From Boseongicola sp. SB0675_bin_26 (GTDB lineage Bacteria > Pseudomonadota > Alphaproteobacteria > Rhodobacterales > Rhodobacteraceae), in the NCBI GenBank assembly GCA_009843725.1, contig VYCX01000397.1, forward strand, positions 1 through 10,411: 10,411 nt of DNA, read 5' to 3'. Under the pieces are notes generated by a model. The model did not search any database, had not been told where the DNA came from, and saw only the letters and a program-made list of their open reading frames with translations. Shown here piece after piece: positions 7,693-10,411 of the stretch. Every line of letters starts with the position of its first letter. Positions within the stretch are counted from its first letter, which is position 1. A program made the position numbers and the translations under genes.

Positions 7693-8528
7693 TGGCGATG
7701 GCCGCATCCCTGTTGCCACCCCTCGTCGTCAATGGCGAGACGGTCCCGCGGGCAGCCATTGCCGCGGAGGCACAGAACCACCCCGCTCCCAAAGGCAAGC
7801 CTGGCTTCGCCTGGCGCAAGGCGGCCAACGCCTTGGCGGTACGCACGCTCCTGTTGCAGGAGGCAAGTCGGCGGGGGCTCGTGCCGGAACCGGCCGAAGT
7901 TGGCGCGAACAGATTCGAAACGGATGAAGAGGCATTGATCCGACAGCTTCTTGAGACCGTTCTTGAACTTGACGCTCCGACTGCGCAGGCCGTCCGTACG
8001 GAGTGGGAGCGCGATCCGTCTCGCTTTCGCACACCGCCTCTTTGGGAAGTGTCACACATTCTCGTGGCCTGTGATTCGCGCGACGAGACCAGCCGGGCGA
8101 AGGCGCAGACCCGGGCGCTCGAACTGGCGAGTCGTGTTCGTGACAACCTCCAGGACTTTTCCCGAATCGCCGCGGCGGACAGTGACTGCAACTCGCGGGC
8201 GACTGGCGGGAAGCTAGGCCAATTCGGGCCGGGAGAGACCTCGTCCGAGTTCGAGGCAGCTTTGCGCCAGCTTTCCGAAGGCGACGTCACGGCCGAGCCA
8301 GTTCTCACGCGGCACGGTTGGCACATCATCCGGATGGATGCAGTCGACGAGGGCGCGGTGCTGCCGTTCGCGGCCGTTCGCCAGAAGATATCCGATGCCA
8401 TGGAAAAGGCGGATTGGATCCGCAAGGCCCGATCCTACGTCCAGGAATTGGCAAGGTCGGCCGAGATTTCCGGCGCGGACCCGTCAGTGTTCCAACTTCA
8501 GGCCGAGGAGTCGGGCAACCCTGTCTGA
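7692..8528 (+). CDS. Parvulin-type (PpiC/NifM-like) peptidyl-prolyl cis-trans isomerase
   Basis: Predicted isomerase acting on proline peptide bonds. The 278-residue protein has an N-terminal helical region resembling NifM (LVVNGETVPRAAIAAEAQNH, then a segment with ALAVRTLLLQEASRRG) and a parvulin domain at about residues 117-217. Catalytic-core residues of parvulins appear conserved: H122 in SHILV, the DSDC segment with C166, GGKLGQFGPGE, and H211 in GWHIIRM. I see no convincing signal peptide or lipobox, so it is probably cytoplasmic, unlike SurA or PrsA. PpiC-type genes are known directly after narI in some denitrifiers such as Pseudomonas aeruginosa; help with folding or maturation of the reductase is an inference. 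The start is the ATG at 7692 (TGATG with narI); GTG 7689 and ATG 7698 are possible. There is no clear Shine-Dalgarno sequence, so translation likely depends on ribosomes finishing narI. Confidence 0.92.
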   Translation: MAMAASLLPPLVVNGETVPRAAIAAEAQNHPAPKGKPGFAWRKAANALAVRTLLLQEASRRGLVPEPAEVGANRFETDEEALIRQLLETVLELDAPTAQAVRTEWERDPSRFRTPPLWEVSHILVACDSRDETSRAKAQTRALELASRVRDNLQDFSRIAAADSDCNSRATGGKLGQFGPGETSSEFEAALRQLSEGDVTAEPVLTRHGWHIIRMDAVDEGAVLPFAAVRQKISDAMEKADWIRKARSYVQELARSAEISGADPSVFQLQAEESGNPV

Positions 8529-8552
8529 CGTGCGCGCTGTAGCATGACCAAT

Positions 8553-8582
8553 TCGCAATCGCCGCCCATGGAACGATTGCGA
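8553..8582. terminator. Possible terminator hairpin, 9-bp perfect stem
   Basis: TCGCAATCG (8553-8561) pairs perfectly with CGATTGCGA (8574-8582) around a 12-base loop, 24 bases after the isomerase stop. No T-tract follows on either strand, so it may serve to stabilise the 3' end of the transcript rather than terminate it. The assignment as a terminator rests mainly on its place between converging genes. Confidence 0.35.
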
Positions 8583-8621
8583 CAATCATGTCATCGCGAA
8601 GAAACCGTTGCCCAAGGTTCA

Positions 8622-8644
8622 GCGAGTGGCGGAAGCCACGTCGC
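8622..8644. terminator. Possible terminator hairpin on the lon side, GGAA loop
   Basis: GCGAGTGGC (8622-8630) pairs with GCCAC-G-TCGC (8635-8644) with one bulged G and a GGAA tetraloop on the plus strand. It lies 36 bases beyond the lon stop. No T-run follows on either strand, so a function in ending lon or operon transcription is only a possibility. Confidence 0.3.
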
Positions 8645-8680
8645 GCCGCTGCCACAAGAGTGGGCCCCGGCCAATGCGCT

Positions 8681-10411
8681 TCAGTGGGTCATCACGCCGG
8701 TTTCACCGGACCGGGCTGCCGTCGCGCGCTGGGCCAGTGCGGCCTGCTCGGCCTCTTCGTCCCAGTCGATAGGCTCCGGCTGCCGGACAAGTGCGTGCTT
8801 CAGGACCTCGGATACCGTCGAGACGGGAATGATCGTCAATCCATCCTTCACGTTGTCGGGAATCTCCGGCAGGTCCTTCTCGTTCTCTTCAGGCATCAGG
8901 ACTGTTGAGACCCCGCCGCGACGGGCCGCCAGCAGTTTTTGCTTCAGACCGCCAATTGCCAGGACATTGCCGCGCAGCGTTATTTCGCCGGTCATTGCGA
9001 TGTCCTTTCGGACCGGAATCTGCGTAAGCACCGAAACGATCGAGGTGACCATCGCTATGCCTGCCGACGGGCCGTCCTTCGGCGTCGCGCCCTCCGGCAC
9101 GTGAACGTGGATGTCCATTGTGTCGAACCGGGTTGGCAGAACGCCGATTGATGGCGCGATTGACCGTGCAAAGCTCGAAGCGGCGTCGATGGACTCCTTC
9201 ATCACGTCGCCAAGCTTTCCGGTTGTTTTCATTCTTCCCTTTCCGGGAAGCGTCAGGGCCTCCACCGACAGAAGGTCACCTCCGGTCTGGGTCCAGGCGA
9301 GGCCCGTGACGGCGCCCACCTGATCGGACTTCTCGGCCAGCCCGTAGCGGAATTTCTTGACGCCGAGGAAGTCTTCCAGCCTTTCTGGAGTCACCACGAC
9401 CTTCTTGTCTTCCTTCCTTACAATCCGGGTCACGGCCTTGCGCGCGAGTTTCGCGATCTCGCGTTCAAGGTTCCGGACACCGGCTTCGCGCGTATAAGTG
9501 CGGATGATCTCGGTGAGGGCCTCTTCCGACAGCTCGAATTCGGACGCCTTGAGGCCGTGACCCTTGGTCTGCTTTTCGAGCAGGTGCTGCTTTGCGATCT
9601 CGCGCTTTTCGTCTTCCGTATAGCCCGCAAGCGGGATGATCTCCATCCGGTCCAGAAGGGGGCTTGGCATGCTGTAAGTGTTCGCGGTCGTCAGAAACAT
9701 GACATTTGAGAGATCGTACTCGATCTCCATGTAATGATCGGTGAATGTCGAGTTCTGCTCGGGATCCAGGACTTCCAGCATCGCCGACGCGGGATCTCCC
9801 CGAAAGTCGTGTCCCATCTTGTCGATCTCGTCGAGCAGGATAAGCGGATTGACGGTCTTGGCCTTTTTCATGCCCTGGACGATCTTGCCGGGCATCGAAC
9901 CGATGTAGGTTCGCCTGTGCCCGCGGATTTCCGCCTCGTCACGCACGCCGCCGAGGCTGATGCGAATGAACTCGCGGCCGGTTGCCTTTGCCACCGACTT
10001 CCCGAGCGAGGTCTTTCCGACGCCCGGTGGTCCGACGAGACAGAGGATCGGCCCCTTCAACTTCTTGGCTCTCTGCTGGACGGCGAGGTATTCGACGATT
10101 CGTTCCTTGACCTTTTCCAATCCGTAGTGATCGCCGTCGAGAACCTTCTGCGCACGGCCCAAGTCCTTTTTGACCCGGGATTTCACGCCCCACGGAATCG
10201 CAAGTATCCAGTCCAGGTAGTTGCGTACCACAGTCGCTTCGGCGCTCATCGGCGACATCGACTTGAGCTTCTTCAGTTCGCTCTCCGCCTTGTCGCGGGC
10301 TTCCTTGGAAAGTTTGGTGCTGGCGATCTTCTCCTCGATTTCGGTGATTTCGTTTGAACCGTCCTCACCGTCGCCAAGTTCCTTCTGAATGGCCTTCATC
10401 TGCTCATTCAG
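8681..10411 (-). CDS. lon: ATP-dependent protease Lon, C-terminal part (5' end outside window)
   Basis: Cytoplasmic AAA+ serine protease that degrades misfolded and selected regulatory proteins. The frame is open to the right edge, where it reads [18 protein letters not shown], so the visible 576 residues lack roughly the first quarter of a protein usually near 800 residues, mainly the N-terminal substrate-binding domain. Counting from the Met at base 10399, Walker A is GPPGVGKT (123-130) and Walker B is PLILLDEID (185-193). The protease domain has the catalytic serine in [11 protein letters not shown] (S445) and the catalytic lysine in GGLKQK (K488); their 43-residue spacing equals that of S679 and K722 in E. 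coli. The tail after [12 protein letters not shown] is variable and resembles those of Rhodobacteraceae. It converges with the nar operon and is unlikely to be functionally linked to it. Confidence 0.99.
   Translation of the reverse strand: MNEQMKAIQKELGDGEDGSNEITEIEEKIASTKLSKEARDKAESELKKLKSMSPMSAEATVVRNYLDWILAIPWGVKSRVKKDLGRAQKVLDGDHYGLEKVKERIVEYLAVQQRAKKLKGPILCLVGPPGVGKTSLGKSVAKATGREFIRISLGGVRDEAEIRGHRRTYIGSMPGKIVQGMKKAKTVNPLILLDEIDKMGHDFRGDPASAMLEVLDPEQNSTFTDHYMEIEYDLSNVMFLTTANTYSMPSPLLDRMEIIPLAGYTEDEKREIAKQHLLEKQTKGHGLKASEFELSEEALTEIIRTYTREAGVRNLEREIAKLARKAVTRIVRKEDKKVVVTPERLEDFLGVKKFRYGLAEKSDQVGAVTGLAWTQTGGDLLSVEALTLPGKGRMKTTGKLGDVMKESIDAASSFARSIAPSIGVLPTRFDTMDIHVHVPEGATPKDGPSAGIAMVTSIVSVLTQIPVRKDIAMTGEITLRGNVLAIGGLKQKLLAARRGGVSTVLMPEENEKDLPEIPDNVKDGLTIIPVSTVSEVLKHALVRQPEPIDWDEEAEQAALAQRATAARSGETGVMTH

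Larger units (their letters stand above)
8529..8680. other. Intergenic region between converging isomerase gene and lon
   Basis: This 152-base stretch lies between the 3' ends of two converging genes. I see no supported gene or tRNA in it. It holds two hairpins, listed separately, and a short CCAC-AAGA-GTGG stem at 8652-8663. Neither strand has the T-run expected after a classical intrinsic terminator, so Rho-dependent ending or overlapping convergent transcripts are possible. Confidence 0.6.

Noticed and set aside
8326..8655. A minus-strand frame covering the gap and the 3' end of the isomerase gene
   Set aside because: It overlaps conserved isomerase codons, has no recognisable family features and spans the hairpins; I found no support for a gene.
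8529..8680. Possible tRNA or other structured RNA gene downstream of lon
   Set aside because: The hairpins do not form a cloverleaf and there is no T-loop consensus on either strand.
8544..9104. A plus-strand frame starting in the gap after the isomerase gene and running into lon
   Set aside because: Most of it is antisense to the Lon protease domain, the translation is low-complexity Ser/Arg-rich, and there is no ribosome binding site before the ATG.
9734..10357. A 207-codon open frame on the plus strand opposite lon
   Set aside because: It is antisense to the AAA+ region of lon, whose motifs are intact, and its composition looks like a complement shadow.

Overview
This window carries the 3' part of a respiratory nitrate reductase operon on the plus strand: the end of narK, then narG, narH, narJ, narI and a parvulin-type peptidyl-prolyl isomerase gene (positions 1-8528). 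Facing it on the minus strand is the 3' part of the ATP-dependent protease gene lon (8681-10411). The DNA looks GC-rich by eye. The protein sequences look proteobacterial. The Lon tail ([19 protein letters not shown], then a short tail ending in TH) and the overall style suggest an alphaproteobacterium, possibly near Rhodobacteraceae. That placement is an inference from memory of the families and not a search result.

Layout: narK enters from the left edge and ends at 874. A 53-base gap with a clear Shine-Dalgarno site leads to narG (928-4668). narG and narH overlap by ATGA, and narH and narJ share a single base in TGATG. narJ and narI are 11 bases apart, and narI and the isomerase gene again share TGATG. 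The isomerase ends at 8528. Positions 8529-8680 separate the two converging genes and hold two perfect or near-perfect hairpins without T-tracts. No promoter or FNR-like site was seen inside the operon, so transcription presumably starts upstream of the window.

How the genes work together: NarK moves nitrate and nitrite across the inner membrane. NarI takes electrons from quinol on the periplasmic side through two b hemes, NarH carries them through four Fe-S clusters, and NarG reduces nitrate to nitrite at a molybdenum centre in the cytoplasm. NarJ is the dedicated chaperone that holds NarGH until cofactors are inserted. The final gene encodes a cytoplasmic PpiC/NifM-like isomerase; such genes are known next to narI in some denitrifiers, and a folding role is likely but unproven. 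All metal and heme ligands I could check are present, so the enzyme appears functional.

I did not find an undescribed biological system here. The points worth a second look are modest: the isomerase gene that lacks its own ribosome binding site, a basic, proline- and serine-rich tail on NarI, a 17-codon frame bridging narK and narG, the hairpins between the isomerase gene and lon, and the placement of the nar operon beside lon.
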